Origin: Candidatus Zixiibacteriota bacterium
Lineage (GTDB): Bacteria; Zixibacteria; MSB-5A5; GN15; FEB-12
Reading direction: 5' to 3'
DNA: 64,000 nucleotides
NCBI GenBank assembly: GCA_024276275.1
Contig: JAJRXM010000049.1
Coordinates: 1-64,000, forward strand
Part shown: in pieces, positions 1-11,466 of the stretch
How the letters are laid out: every line of letters begins with the position of its first letter
How positions within the stretch are numbered: position 1 is the stretch's first letter
Program-made: the position numbers and the translations under genes
Notes under the pieces: model-generated
What the model saw: the letters and a program-made list of their open reading frames with translations, nothing else
What the model was told of the DNA's origin: nothing
Databases searched by the model: none

Positions 1-132
1 TGAAGTTGTTATGTAATAGCGAGTTAGTGGAGTAGTTTAAGGGGCGTTTTTATTGCGTTTAAAAGAAATTTTCTTTCAAAAAGGGCATTTTATTTGCATT
101 TATAAATAGAAATTAGTTTAGACGGGAAAAGT

Positions 133-2862
133 ATGCAAAAATACATCGTAATAATATTATCAATAATAGTGGCAGTTTCTGCCAATGCTTTTAATCGAGA
201 CTCAGAACATCAGAAAAGACTCATACCATTTGATTTACAGAACCGTTCTATTCTTGATAATTCGATATCTTCAAATCAACTATTATCAGCAGGATTCTCT
301 GATTTGCCTGTATCGCTTTCAGTAGCACCGGCAAAATTTTCACAAGATAATACAGCAGTTCTAAATCTGAAAGATGGCTCCTGGCTTTTGGTTTTCGATG
401 ATGACAGAAACGGGAGCAGAAAAATCTTCTGGCAGCAATATGATTCTCTCGGTTCACCGATTGGTGTTAATACTCTTGTTGCATCCTCTCCGATTGGCTC
501 TGACCTTATAGAACCGATTGCAAAGATAGATTCAATCGGGCGAGTTTGGCTCTTTTTTAGGAACAGCTCCGAGGGATTGTTATATGCCAGCAGATATAAT
601 CAAAATCTTTCAATAGATATCCCCGCTTTTTTAGTAAATGATACGTCGGGTGCCTCCTTTGCGGGACCATTTGATGCTAGCGTGTATCCAAGCGGTAAAG
701 TTGTTTTAGCTTGGGAAAACTATTCAATTTCAGGCTCTACTATTGAATGCAGACTCTATAATGAATTAGGTAACTCAACTTTTGGACCGGCAACTGTCAA
801 CTCAGACGGTGGCTCGGTTTCTCATTGGGTACCGTCAATTGATATCGATCCTGCAGGAAATTTTTTGATAGCATGGGAAGATTATCGAAACAGCCGTGCC
901 GATATTTATGCCAGACTTTATAATGGTGCTGGAACCGCTATCGGTTCAGAGTTTTCAATAGTTCCTCCACCGTTTGATATTGCAAATCAGTTTACTCCCG
1001 AAGTCTGTTTTACCGAAGCAAATCAGTTTGTTATCGGATGGATAGATCAACGAGTTGGACAAGAGGGATACTTTCAGGTTTATTCAGCACTTTCAGGGCT
1101 AGTAGGAACGAATAGGCTTATCTCAAACTCAGATAGTTTGTTTATCAATTGGAATCTTAATTTTTCAAAAGACAGTTCCAATCAACTTGCAGCTGTTTGG
1201 GCTTCATTCGGTCCGCAAAATTATATTAACATGCAGCAGTTTGATAATGCTATTTTACCTGTCGGTTCTAAAATGGTAAAAAACAGTTCAGCAACAGGGC
1301 GAAGATGGAAACCGTCTATACAGTTTAATTTAAAAAACGAATATATTCTCGGTTGGTCTGAATTCCTATTAGATAATTCTGATATTCATTTTAATATCTT
1401 TGATAATTCCAACAATTCTATTTTAATAAATGAAATAAAAGTAAATGATGATTCTATCGGAGCAATATCTCTTAATCCTCAAATAGTTGTTTCGACCGAC
1501 TGGTATAACTTGATAGTTTTTGAAGATAGACGCAATGATGCCGGAGATATTTTTATTCAAACAATTTCAAATGCAGGTATCCGTCTGTATTCTAATATAA
1601 AAGTAAATCAGGATCTCGGGGCTACATTACAAACAGAACCGTCTATAGTAGCGTCTATAGCATTAAAAAAATCATTGGTAACTTGGGTTGATAACAGAGA
1701 TATAAATGCTGTTTCAGGTCAAAGGATATTTGCCAGATTTGGAAATGAGCTTGGACTGTTTACTGAAAATGAGTTTTTAGTTTCAGACAGTTCCGAAACA
1801 GCAATAAAAAAATCACCAAAAGCTGCTATTAATTCAGCTGGAAAAGCTCTAGTGGTGTGGCTTGACAAAAGAACAGGTAAAGACCATGTCTACGGTCAAT
1901 TGATTAGTTCAAACGGTTCTCTTGAAGGTGCCGACTTCATGATTTCAGACTCACTAACAGACAGCACAATAACTGATTTACAAGTTTTAGTTGATAACTC
2001 ATCAAATTTTTATGTTACCTATTTAGAAAAAGAACGCCTTCCGAGAGAAATAAAAATAAAACAATACTTAAGCAACGGCACTCTTGGAGCTTCATTTAAC
2101 AAAGCATTTCCAACCGGCTCAGTTTTAACTGAACAAACGACAACTACTGTCAGACAAAACGGAAATGTTCTTATAGTATATGCTACTCAGGAAGGTAATA
2201 GAAGATTATATCTTGCCGAGTATACTTCAAGCGGAACAGAAGTAACAGCTCCATTTGAAATTCTTGATATGACAGATATAAATGCCGTTGACCCTTATAT
2301 TGCCATTAGTAATAATGAGTATTTAAGTTTGACTTGGGTTGATACCAGAAACGGTAAAAAAGAAATCTATACACAACTCTATGACAATCTATTGTCTCCA
2401 ATAGGAGGGAATAGCAAAGTTTCGGTTGATTCGCCTGAGTTTATGCTGAACCCGGTAACAACTGCCCATAACGGTAGAGCTTGGTATAGCTGGGTAGATT
2501 CTCGTGTAAACGGTTTAAATATCTATGCAAATAATTCAATTTATCTTGCGACTGATATCAGTGATGATAACTTGCAAGTACCTAGCGGTTTTGAATTGAT
2601 TCAAAATTATCCGAATCCGTTTAATCCGTCTACTGAAATATCATTCCGTCTTCCCGAAAATACATTTGTAACGGTGTCTGTGTATAATATGCTCGGACAG
2701 CTTGTGAAAACATTGGTCGAATCAGACCTTACGGCAGGAATGCATACAACAACATGGGATGCAACTAATCAGTTTGATAGCAAAGTTGCCTCGGGGATTT
2801 ATTTTTACAAGATGGAAACTGATAGTTTTGTAGAAATGAAAAAAATGATGCTGCTCAAATAA
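133..2862 (+). CDS. Secreted protein with C-terminal NPNP-type (type IX-like) sorting domain
   Basis: A 909-residue exported protein. Residues 1-19 form a signal peptide (basic start, hydrophobic core, ending near SANA). The body has about ten repeats with the pattern 'W.D.R.g..diy...', for example WEDYRNSRADIYARLY and WVDTRNGKKEIYTQLY, which suggests a beta-propeller or BNR-like repeat fold. The last ~85 residues begin QNYPNPFNPSTEISF and continue through YNMLGQLVKTL and ASGIYFYKM. This is the FlgD-like or Por-secretion-type tail common in FCB phyla, which directs proteins to the cell surface. The substrate or binding partner is unknown. It stands alone in the + direction, with no clear partner genes. 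Confidence 0.85.
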   Translation: MQKYIVIILSIIVAVSANAFNRDSEHQKRLIPFDLQNRSILDNSISSNQLLSAGFSDLPVSLSVAPAKFSQDNTAVLNLKDGSWLLVFDDDRNGSRKIFWQQYDSLGSPIGVNTLVASSPIGSDLIEPIAKIDSIGRVWLFFRNSSEGLLYASRYNQNLSIDIPAFLVNDTSGASFAGPFDASVYPSGKVVLAWENYSISGSTIECRLYNELGNSTFGPATVNSDGGSVSHWVPSIDIDPAGNFLIAWEDYRNSRADIYARLYNGAGTAIGSEFSIVPPPFDIANQFTPEVCFTEANQFVIGWIDQRVGQEGYFQVYSALSGLVGTNRLISNSDSLFINWNLNFSKDSSNQLAAVWASFGPQNYINMQQFDNAILPVGSKMVKNSSATGRRWKPSIQFNLKNEYILGWSEFLLDNSDIHFNIFDNSNNSILINEIKVNDDSIGAISLNPQIVVSTDWYNLIVFEDRRNDAGDIFIQTISNAGIRLYSNIKVNQDLGATLQTEPSIVASIALKKSLVTWVDNRDINAVSGQRIFARFGNELGLFTENEFLVSDSSETAIKKSPKAAINSAGKALVVWLDKRTGKDHVYGQLISSNGSLEGADFMISDSLTDSTITDLQVLVDNSSNFYVTYLEKERLPREIKIKQYLSNGTLGASFNKAFPTGSVLTEQTTTTVRQNGNVLIVYATQEGNRRLYLAEYTSSGTEVTAPFEILDMTDINAVDPYIAISNNEYLSLTWVDTRNGKKEIYTQLYDNLLSPIGGNSKVSVDSPEFMLNPVTTAHNGRAWYSWVDSRVNGLNIYANNSIYLATDISDDNLQVPSGFELIQNYPNPFNPSTEISFRLPENTFVTVSVYNMLGQLVKTLVESDLTAGMHTTTWDATNQFDSKVASGIYFYKMETDSFVEMKKMMLLK

Positions 2863-2865
2863 TAA

Positions 2866-3645
2866 CTATCCCATTATTTTTTCATACAATGATTCAAACT
2901 GCGGTATAAAGAGGTTTAGGAAATCTAAAAAGAAATGGGCAATGATTGCCGGCCAGATTGTTCTGTATCGTATATATGAAATCGAAAATATTGCTCCTAA
3001 TATTGTTATAACAACTACACCGGCAAACCCCTGATACAAATGCGGAATTCCAAATAAGACCGATGAAACTATCACAGGGATAGTCCAACTATTGAATTTA
3101 CCGAGTAATCGGATTCGAGTCATCAGATACCCCCGAAATACTGCCTCTTCACAATATCCTGCTGTGAAAGACATAAGCACCCACATCAATTTACCGAATA
3201 ACTCCTGAGGAAGAAACATCGAAACCTCGCCGGGCATGACAAATCCGATTTGAGCCATGAGAAACTAAACAAACGATGCTACGACAAAGAGCGTCAGAAG
3301 AATTGCAAAGCCGCGGGCAAAATCCAAGGTACGTAATTTGACAATTCCGATACCTTTTACAAATGTATTTTCTCGGACAACAGCATAATAAATTACCCCG
3401 TATAACAACCATAGAAATACTATTGTAAAGATATAAGTTATTAACCTTAACGTTTCATTCATGTTCGCAAAAAATTCAGACGGATCACCCAAAAATGATT
3501 GACCGACAAAAAGAAAAATGATAACAAACGAAACATACGTCATCTTAGAGGTTCTGAAATCAAGATTTCCGAATTGTTCTTTAAATGTATAATCCCGTAC
3601 TTCAGTCGGTTCCGGTGTTGTGGCTGTTATGTTCTGTTGGTCCAA
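2866..3645 (-). pseudogene. CPBP-family intramembrane metalloprotease, interrupted by in-frame TAG
   Basis: Two ORFs of the track (126 and 130 residues) lie in the same frame and are separated only by a TAG codon at 3265-3267 and two sense codons. Joined, they give a ~259-residue multi-spanning membrane protein. The downstream half carries the CPBP (Abi/CAAX-like) signature: EEAVFRGYL is the first motif, with the paired glutamates, and the two histidine motifs follow in FGIPHL and IIAHFFLDF. The family comprises membrane-embedded glutamic-type or metal-dependent peptidases. The upstream half supplies two to three membrane helices. All catalytic motifs lie after the stop, so function depends on readthrough, on reinitiation at the ATG two codons later, or on the stop being a sequence error. 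It converges on the sorting-domain gene. Confidence 0.75.
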
Positions 3646-3677
3646 ATCTTATCTTCTTAATCTTTCACTTAGGTTAA

Positions 3678-3690
3678 CATGAATTTCATG
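3678..3690. promoter_or_regulatory. Short perfect palindrome in divergent promoter region
   Basis: CATGAA-T-TTCATG is a perfect inverted repeat with a one-base centre. It lies in the 225-bp gap between the divergent CPBP gene and the sigma-like gene. It could be an operator, perhaps for the ribbon-helix-helix protein encoded at 4455, but nothing else supports this. Chance occurrence in AT-rich DNA is possible. Confidence 0.25.
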
Positions 3691-3870
3691 ATACTATATC
3701 TATCGGTGAAATCAATTATAATTTTATCTCCCTAACTTGTTACAAGCCAACATGTGATTATCATCTCAAACGAGCTATAATTCAGCAGTTTTTGTAGTGA
3801 TATGCATCTGATAGCCAAAAATCTCTGTTTTTGTATGTTGATTTCAAATTCTTAACAAAAGGAGATTCAT

Positions 3871-4437
3871 TTGGCAAAAAACAGATTGATATATCAAAAC
3901 TGGCTTGTTGAAATAGGTTATGACCCGCAACTGGGCGGGCCGCATCAAAATGAAATTGAACAGATTTCAATAGATGAACTTTTTGAATCAGGTTTTGATA
4001 TTACCCGAGAAATCCCTGATAGTCAGCAGATTAACCGTTCAAAAATTATTGAAAAGGCAGTTAAAAATGCTTTGGCAAAACTCGATGATAACGAGCGGGA
4101 ATTTATTATACGCTTTCACTACATGGGGGAGAAATATATTGAAATTGCCGAAAAAACAAATCGGGAATTGTATACTTTAGTAGCATTACATAAAATAATT
4201 GTAAAGAAACTTCAAAGATATTTAAAACAGTTTGTCAAAGAACAATTCGGTCTAAACGAACCGAAAATAGCAAACTGTCTGATATGTAACTCTCCATACA
4301 AAGAAGAAATAAACAGGCTAATTTTAGAAAGAGACCCAAAATCTACCTGGAAACATATTATTCAACAGTCAGATAAAAAATATAAACTGAAAATAAAATC
4401 ACCTCAAATTTTAATCGGACATGAAAAATATCATTAA
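3871..4437 (+). CDS. Sigma-70 region 4-like helix-turn-helix protein with C-terminal CxxC domain
   Basis: A 188-residue protein starting at TTG, with an AAAGGAG ribosome site seven bases upstream. Residues ~68-120 (ALAKLDDNEREFIIRFHYMG...) resemble sigma factor region 4: a helix ending in LD..E, then an HTH ending in LHKIIVKKLQRYLK. No region 2 is visible, so it cannot be a complete sigma factor. The last ~55 residues form a separate module with CLICNSPYKEEI and the ending LIGHEKYH. Its two cysteines and two histidines could bind zinc. The role is unknown; a transcription regulator is the likeliest guess. The next gene, 17 bases downstream, encodes a ribbon-helix-helix protein, so the two probably form a two-gene regulatory operon. 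Confidence 0.65.
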   Translation: MAKNRLIYQNWLVEIGYDPQLGGPHQNEIEQISIDELFESGFDITREIPDSQQINRSKIIEKAVKNALAKLDDNEREFIIRFHYMGEKYIEIAEKTNRELYTLVALHKIIVKKLQRYLKQFVKEQFGLNEPKIANCLICNSPYKEEINRLILERDPKSTWKHIIQQSDKKYKLKIKSPQILIGHEKYH

Positions 4438-4454
4438 TCAAAAAAAGGAGCAGT

Positions 4455-4712
4455 ATGAAAGAAAATCAAAAAGAAATCAAAAAACTACGGGGCGAACATT
4501 GTTTAAATATTTTTGTCTCGTATGAACTCAAAGAACAACTGAAAACGCTCGCTAAAAAATATGACCGCACAACGTCGGATATGGTGCGAGCAGTTTTAAA
4601 AATCGGTATTCCTATGATGGAGGGACTTTCAGAGGCAGAGGAGATAATGGTCAAAGAATACATTTCACTTTTTCGAAAACTCCGAAAAGTAAAATCATTA
4701 AAAGATTTATAA
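4455..4712 (+). CDS. Ribbon-helix-helix (CopG/Arc-type) DNA-binding protein
   Basis: An 85-residue protein with a strong AAAAGGAG ribosome site. Residues ~17-50 read as a ribbon-helix-helix: a short strand (LNIFVSYEL), helix 1 (KEQLKTLAKKY), a turn, then helix 2 (TTSDMVRAVLKIGI). The family forms dimers that bind operator DNA through the paired strands. The C-terminal helix (SEAEEIMVKEYISLFRKL) may mediate oligomerisation or bind a partner. It follows the sigma-like gene by 17 bases, so it is probably co-transcribed. No toxin gene follows, which argues against a simple antitoxin role. Confidence 0.7.
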   Translation: MKENQKEIKKLRGEHCLNIFVSYELKEQLKTLAKKYDRTTSDMVRAVLKIGIPMMEGLSEAEEIMVKEYISLFRKLRKVKSLKDL

Positions 4713-4725
4713 ATTCAATACAATA

Positions 4726-4780
4726 GGTAGGACAGACATTCCTGTCTGTCCTCTTGTCGGACAAGAATATCCAACCTACC
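4726..4780. repeat. Compound intergenic palindrome, GGTAGG...CCTACC
   Basis: An outer inverted repeat (GGTAGG at 4726, CCTACC at 4775) encloses a 10-bp perfect hairpin, AGGACAGACA-TTCC-TGTCTGTCCT (4729-4752), and a second small hairpin, CTTGTC/GACAAG. The structure can fold as a branched stem-loop in either strand. It resembles the GTAGGTC-type repeats elsewhere in the window, so it is probably one of a family of mobile or structural intergenic elements. It may also terminate transcription after the ribbon-helix-helix gene. Confidence 0.6.
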
Positions 4781-4938
4781 TGAAGACTAGTACCCTTTAT
4801 TTTTTGCAGAGTGAGAATTTTTCAAAATGATAAAATTCTTATATATTTTATTGTTGTTGATTTACAACAATGCATTGTAGTTATATCAATCGATAAATGG
4901 TTTAATCGTTATCAAATTAACATTCTTGGAGTAACGTC

Positions 4939-6588
4939 ATGCATGAATTTGATTATTTGAGAGATATGGTTGTCATAATGGGAATTGGCGTTGCTATTGT
5001 AGCAATATTTCATCGGTTTAAAATTCCTACTATTGCAGGCTTTATTGTCGCCGGTATTTTAGTCGGTCCCAAAGGACTCGGTCTGGTCAATGATATACAT
5101 CAGGTACAACTGCTCGCTGAGATAGGTGTAACTCTGCTCCTATTTGGTATCGGCTTGGAATTCCCTTTAGATAGGCTTCGTCGGTTGTGGAAACTTGTTT
5201 TGATAGGCGGTTTTATTCAAGTCGGGCTCAGCATAGGCATTACCTATGCTATCGCAAGATTTATTGACCTCTCTTGGGAAGCATCTCTTTTAGTCGGATT
5301 TATTGTCGCAGTTTCTAGTACAGCAATAGTTCTGAAAGGGCTAGAACAGCGTGGCGAAATTGATGCACCGCACGGACGTTTTACAGTCGGTATTCTTATT
5401 TTTCAAGACTTATGTGTTGTTCCGATGATAATGATAATCCCGTTTTTAGGCGATTCAGAGGCAACATCGGGCGGGATGATTACAACCTTGATTGAGTCGG
5501 TTGTAATTATCGGAGTTGTGCTTGTTGCTGCTCGGTTAGTTGTTCCGAAACTGATGGATATGGTAGCACGTACCCGTCAAAGACATCTGTTTATTATGAC
5601 CGTTTTACTTGTTTGTATAGGAACCGCATGGATTTCAGCTAATGCAGGAGTCTCTTTAGCACTCGGAGCTTTTTTGGCAGGCTTGATTGTCGGGGGAAGC
5701 GAGTATCGGCATCAGGCGATGGCGGATATTTTTTCGTTTAGAGAAGTGTTCATTTCAATATTCTTTGTTTCAGTCGGGATGTTAATGGACTTAACGGCCA
5801 TAATTCCAAATATCGGCACTATACTTATTTTACTTGTCGGTATAATGGCAGGTAAGTATTTGATTGTATTTTTGGCAGGACTTATACTGCGTTTGCCCCT
5901 TAGAGTAAGTGCGATGGCAGGAACAGCATTAGCCCAAATCGGTGAATTCTCGTTTGTCATGCTGGGCGTAGCGGCAGGATTTGAATTTCTAGAACCGACC
6001 CATGCAAGCAACCTGATGGCTGCTGCGGTTTTTTCGATGCTGCTCACACCGTTTGCTCTTTCATTTGCTCCTTCATTAGCGGCAGGTGTCGGAAAGTTTC
6101 GTGTGCTGACTCGTATTTGGAATGTTACTTCTGCCGAAGAAGCATCCGAACAATCGGCAAAAATGAAAGACCATATTATGATCGGAGGGTACGGACTTGC
6201 AGGACATGATTTAGCAAGAGCATTAAAAGATTACGATATCCCTCATGTCATTGTCGATATCAACCCTGAAAATGTAAGTTTAGGGCTTAGAAGAAGTGAA
6301 CCGATTATATACGGAGATATTACATCTCCGGAAGTACTTAGTCATTTAGGAGCCTCACAGGCAAAATCATTTGTGATAGTAGTCAATGACCAAACAGCAA
6401 TAGAGCAGGCAGTAAAAGCTGCCCGAAGCGTCAGTCCGGATTTACATGTTTTGGTACGTACAAGATATTTACAGGATGTCAACCGCCTTACAGAGGCGGG
6501 AGCGGCCGAGGTTGTCGTAGCCGAGGTTGTAACAGCTGCCGAAGTGGTTTCTACAATTCTAAAATTAAGCGGCGTGAAAGTCTTGTAG
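4939..6588 (+). CDS. CPA2-family cation:proton antiporter (KefB-like) with TrkA-N domain
   Basis: A 549-residue inner-membrane protein. Residues ~1-385 contain about twelve membrane segments of the Na+/H+ exchanger (CPA2) fold, including the paired-helix motif GIGLEF and the FQDLCVVP segment typical of KefB/KefC. Residues ~408-549 form a Rossmann TrkA-N (RCK-N) domain with the nucleotide-binding motif GGYGLAGHDLA and the acidic strand end VIVDINPE. Such proteins exchange K+ or Na+ for protons and are gated by NAD(H) or other nucleotides. A GGAG ribosome site precedes the ATG. The exact ion cannot be read from sequence. It appears monocistronic. Confidence 0.85.
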   Translation: MHEFDYLRDMVVIMGIGVAIVAIFHRFKIPTIAGFIVAGILVGPKGLGLVNDIHQVQLLAEIGVTLLLFGIGLEFPLDRLRRLWKLVLIGGFIQVGLSIGITYAIARFIDLSWEASLLVGFIVAVSSTAIVLKGLEQRGEIDAPHGRFTVGILIFQDLCVVPMIMIIPFLGDSEATSGGMITTLIESVVIIGVVLVAARLVVPKLMDMVARTRQRHLFIMTVLLVCIGTAWISANAGVSLALGAFLAGLIVGGSEYRHQAMADIFSFREVFISIFFVSVGMLMDLTAIIPNIGTILILLVGIMAGKYLIVFLAGLILRLPLRVSAMAGTALAQIGEFSFVMLGVAAGFEFLEPTHASNLMAAAVFSMLLTPFALSFAPSLAAGVGKFRVLTRIWNVTSAEEASEQSAKMKDHIMIGGYGLAGHDLARALKDYDIPHVIVDINPENVSLGLRRSEPIIYGDITSPEVLSHLGASQAKSFVIVVNDQTAIEQAVKAARSVSPDLHVLVRTRYLQDVNRLTEAGAAEVVVAEVVTAAEVVSTILKLSGVKVL

Positions 6589-6750
6589 GTCGGGTTCCGT
6601 TGGTTTGAAATCGACAGATTTCAAAATCGAGAAACCCGACATCTTTTTAATAAATTACAATTCTCTTTAAATTGTCGGGTTTCTCACAATTATATTTTAT
6701 AGAATCGGAACCGCGACCTACTAGTAGGTCAGGTCTCTCCGAGACCTGAC
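6589..6750. repeat. Cluster of intergenic palindromes, including repeat family A copy 1
   Basis: The gap after the antiporter gene is almost wholly palindromic. GTCGGGTT at 6589 pairs with AACCCGAC at 6633. GTCGGGTTTCTC at 6674 pairs with GAGAAACCCGAC at 6629. At 6728-6750 there is a perfect 10-bp stem, GTCAGGTCTC-TCC-GAGACCTGAC, preceded by GTAG. The last element recurs at 12.6, 54.2, 59.1 and 60.4 kb, here called family A. The segment AGAATCGGAAC before it also recurs in other intergenic regions. Confidence 0.7.
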
Positions 6751-6755
6751 AGTAT

Positions 6756-6783
6756 TTGACAAATTTTGATTTTCTAGTATACT
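6756..6783 (+). promoter_or_regulatory. Candidate sigma-70-type promoter for the small secreted protein gene
   Basis: TTGACA at 6756 and TATACT at 6778 are separated by 16 bases and sit directly after the family A hairpin. This matches the consensus well. It also argues that the ORF-track start at 6756 is wrong, because that codon lies inside the -35 box. Confidence 0.6.
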
Positions 6784-6818
6784 ACTCATGTACTTACAAT
6801 ATAAACAAAGCAAAAATA

Positions 6819-9361
<2,543 letters not shown>

Positions 9362-9365
<4 letters not shown>

Positions 9366-9631
9366 CAAAGAAAACTACTAAAATAGTCAATAAATTAGGA
9401 CTCCACGCCAGACCGTCTGCTTTGTTAGTCACAACTGCTGCGAAGTTTAAGTCGGAAGTGTATTTTACCAAAAACGGCTTACGGGTTAACGGTAAGTCTA
9501 TTATGGGGGTGATGATGCTGGCAGCTGAACAAGGAGCAGAAATCATCGTGGAGGCTGACGGGGTAGATGAAGAGGCGGCGGTTAAGGCACTTATTGAAAT
9601 AATAACTACCGGTTTTTCTGAAATTGACTAA
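9362..9631 (+). CDS. ptsH: Phosphocarrier protein HPr
   Basis: An 89-residue HPr. The phosphate-accepting His15 is in KLGLHARPSA, and the regulatory Ser46 is in VNGKSIMGV at the position phosphorylated by HPr kinase in other bacteria. HPr carries phosphate from enzyme I to PTS permeases or regulators. It overlaps dprA by four bases and is followed 58 bases later by ptsI. No EII permease is in the window, so the pair may feed distant permeases or act in regulation. Confidence 0.95.
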
Positions 9632-9689
9632 TTATTAAACTTGCCTTTTACACACATCTCAATTTAATTTTCATTGTATAAAAGTTATT

Positions 9690-11462
9690 ATGGATAAAAC
9701 TATGAGCTCGAATAAAAAAGTTATAAAAAGTAACATTATTTCAGGCGGTATTGTTCTTGGTAATACTCGCATCATTATGCCGGGAGATACCAAAGTACCT
9801 GAAATAGCAATACCTGTTTCAAAAATAGCAGGGGAGTATCTTGCATTAGACAAAGCAATAGAGGAAACAATTGTTGAGTTACGGGAGTTACGCGATTCTG
9901 CCGCAAAAAAAATGGGTTCACCGGTTGCAAAAATTTTTGATGCACAAATAATGATAGCATCGGATACAGAATTTATTAAACGGGTTAAAGAAAAAATAAA
10001 ATCCGAAAAACGTAATGCCGGATATATTTACAATAAATTTATCAATGAAACAGTCAGTCCGCTCAAACGGTCAAATGATGCGTATATGCGTCAAACAGCA
10101 GTTGACATAGAAGCTGTAAGCAATAGAATTTTATCACATCTGAGTGGATTTGATAAATGCGATTTAAAATTTCCTCCTAACACTATTTTAATAGGCAAAC
10201 ATTTTACCCCGGGAGAGATATTAGGGTTCCGTCAAAGAAAAGCTATCGGGTTTTTAGTAAGTGAGGGAGGTAGTAACTCTCACATGGCACTTATTAGCCG
10301 AGGCTTAATGCTTCCTGTATTGTTGACAAAAGATATACATCTGCATATCTCTGATAACAGCAAGATAATTTTGGATGGACTCAAAGGCGAAATTATTGTC
10401 AACCCGACCGATGCTGACTGGAGCGAATACCAAAAAATAAAAAAACGTCAGGGCTCTGCATCTATAAAGCGAATAAAAAAACTGGTTCCGATTCCGCCCC
10501 AAACAGTAGACGGGAAAATAATAGAGGTTGGTGCAAACCTGACTCTCCCAGGACAGGTAGATGAAATATTAGCAGATAAAAAATTCCCGGTAGGTTTGTA
10601 TAGAACAGAGTTTATGTACTTAACTGCTGGCGGATTTCCGAGTGAACAAGAACAATATGAGTATTACTTCGCGATAGCAGAAAGATATAAAAATAGCTCG
10701 GTTACATTGCGGTCGTTTGATTTAGGCTATGACAAACTTGCCGACTCAGATTCGTGGGGGCATGAAGATAATCCGGCTCTCGGATGGCGTGGAATTCGCC
10801 CGATGCTTGAAATGACAGATATTTTTAAAACTCAAATTAGTGCGATGCTGCGAGCTTCAACTTATAAAAATATTAAAATTATGCTGCCGATGATTTCAGA
10901 TATTACTGAACTGGAAAAAGCAAAAAGAATGATTCAGCAGGTAAAATTCAAACTTAAAAAAGAACAGATTCCGTTTGATGAAAATATCGATATCGGAATA
11001 ATGATTGAAGTTCCCTCGGCGGCATTAACAGTTGATTTATTAGCCTCAAAAGTCGATTTTATCTCTATCGGGACAAATGATTTAACTCAATATACACTAG
11101 CGGCAGACCGTATGAACAATAAAGTGATTAATTTGTATTCTGCGTTTCATCCTGCTGTACTCGCCCTGATAGCATTGACTGTTAAAGCTTGTAAAAAACA
11201 TAAAATTCCTGTCTCGGTATGTGGCGAGGTTGCCGGGGATCTTTCGGCTCTGCCTTTGTTTATAGGCATGGGTGTTGATATGTTGTCGATGAACCCGGGT
11301 AAAATTTTTGACCTTTGTCGGTTAGTAAAAAAAATAGATTCAGTAATGGCAATGCACTTGACAGAATCTGTTTTAAGCAGTAATAAAACAGAAGATGTTA
11401 TTACAAAGCTTCAAAATTATAAAATAGAACTTGAAAAGAAAACTATAGCAAAAAGGAAATAA
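9690..11462 (+). CDS. ptsI: PTS enzyme I (phosphoenolpyruvate-protein phosphotransferase)
   Basis: A 590-residue protein of normal length. The N-terminal half has the HPr-binding helices and the swivelling phospho-histidine domain, with the active His near residue 198 in GGSNSHMALISRG. The C-terminal TIM-barrel has RTEFMYL, then LGWRGIRPML, EVPSAAL and the catalytic cysteine loop VSVCGEVAGD. It transfers phosphate from PEP to HPr in the cytoplasm. The start is taken at ATG 9690. It is followed four bases later by the phosphoglucose/phosphomannose isomerase gene. Confidence 0.94.
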   Translation: MDKTMSSNKKVIKSNIISGGIVLGNTRIIMPGDTKVPEIAIPVSKIAGEYLALDKAIEETIVELRELRDSAAKKMGSPVAKIFDAQIMIASDTEFIKRVKEKIKSEKRNAGYIYNKFINETVSPLKRSNDAYMRQTAVDIEAVSNRILSHLSGFDKCDLKFPPNTILIGKHFTPGEILGFRQRKAIGFLVSEGGSNSHMALISRGLMLPVLLTKDIHLHISDNSKIILDGLKGEIIVNPTDADWSEYQKIKKRQGSASIKRIKKLVPIPPQTVDGKIIEVGANLTLPGQVDEILADKKFPVGLYRTEFMYLTAGGFPSEQEQYEYYFAIAERYKNSSVTLRSFDLGYDKLADSDSWGHEDNPALGWRGIRPMLEMTDIFKTQISAMLRASTYKNIKIMLPMISDITELEKAKRMIQQVKFKLKKEQIPFDENIDIGIMIEVPSAALTVDLLASKVDFISIGTNDLTQYTLAADRMNNKVINLYSAFHPAVLALIALTVKACKKHKIPVSVCGEVAGDLSALPLFIGMGVDMLSMNPGKIFDLCRLVKKIDSVMAMHLTESVLSSNKTEDVITKLQNYKIELEKKTIAKRK

Positions 11463-11466
11463 CAGA

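Noticed and set aside
4455-4712. Toxin-antitoxin system with the RHH protein as antitoxin
   Set aside because: No toxin-like small ORF is adjacent; the upstream partner is sigma-like, not a RelE, PIN or HicA-type toxin.
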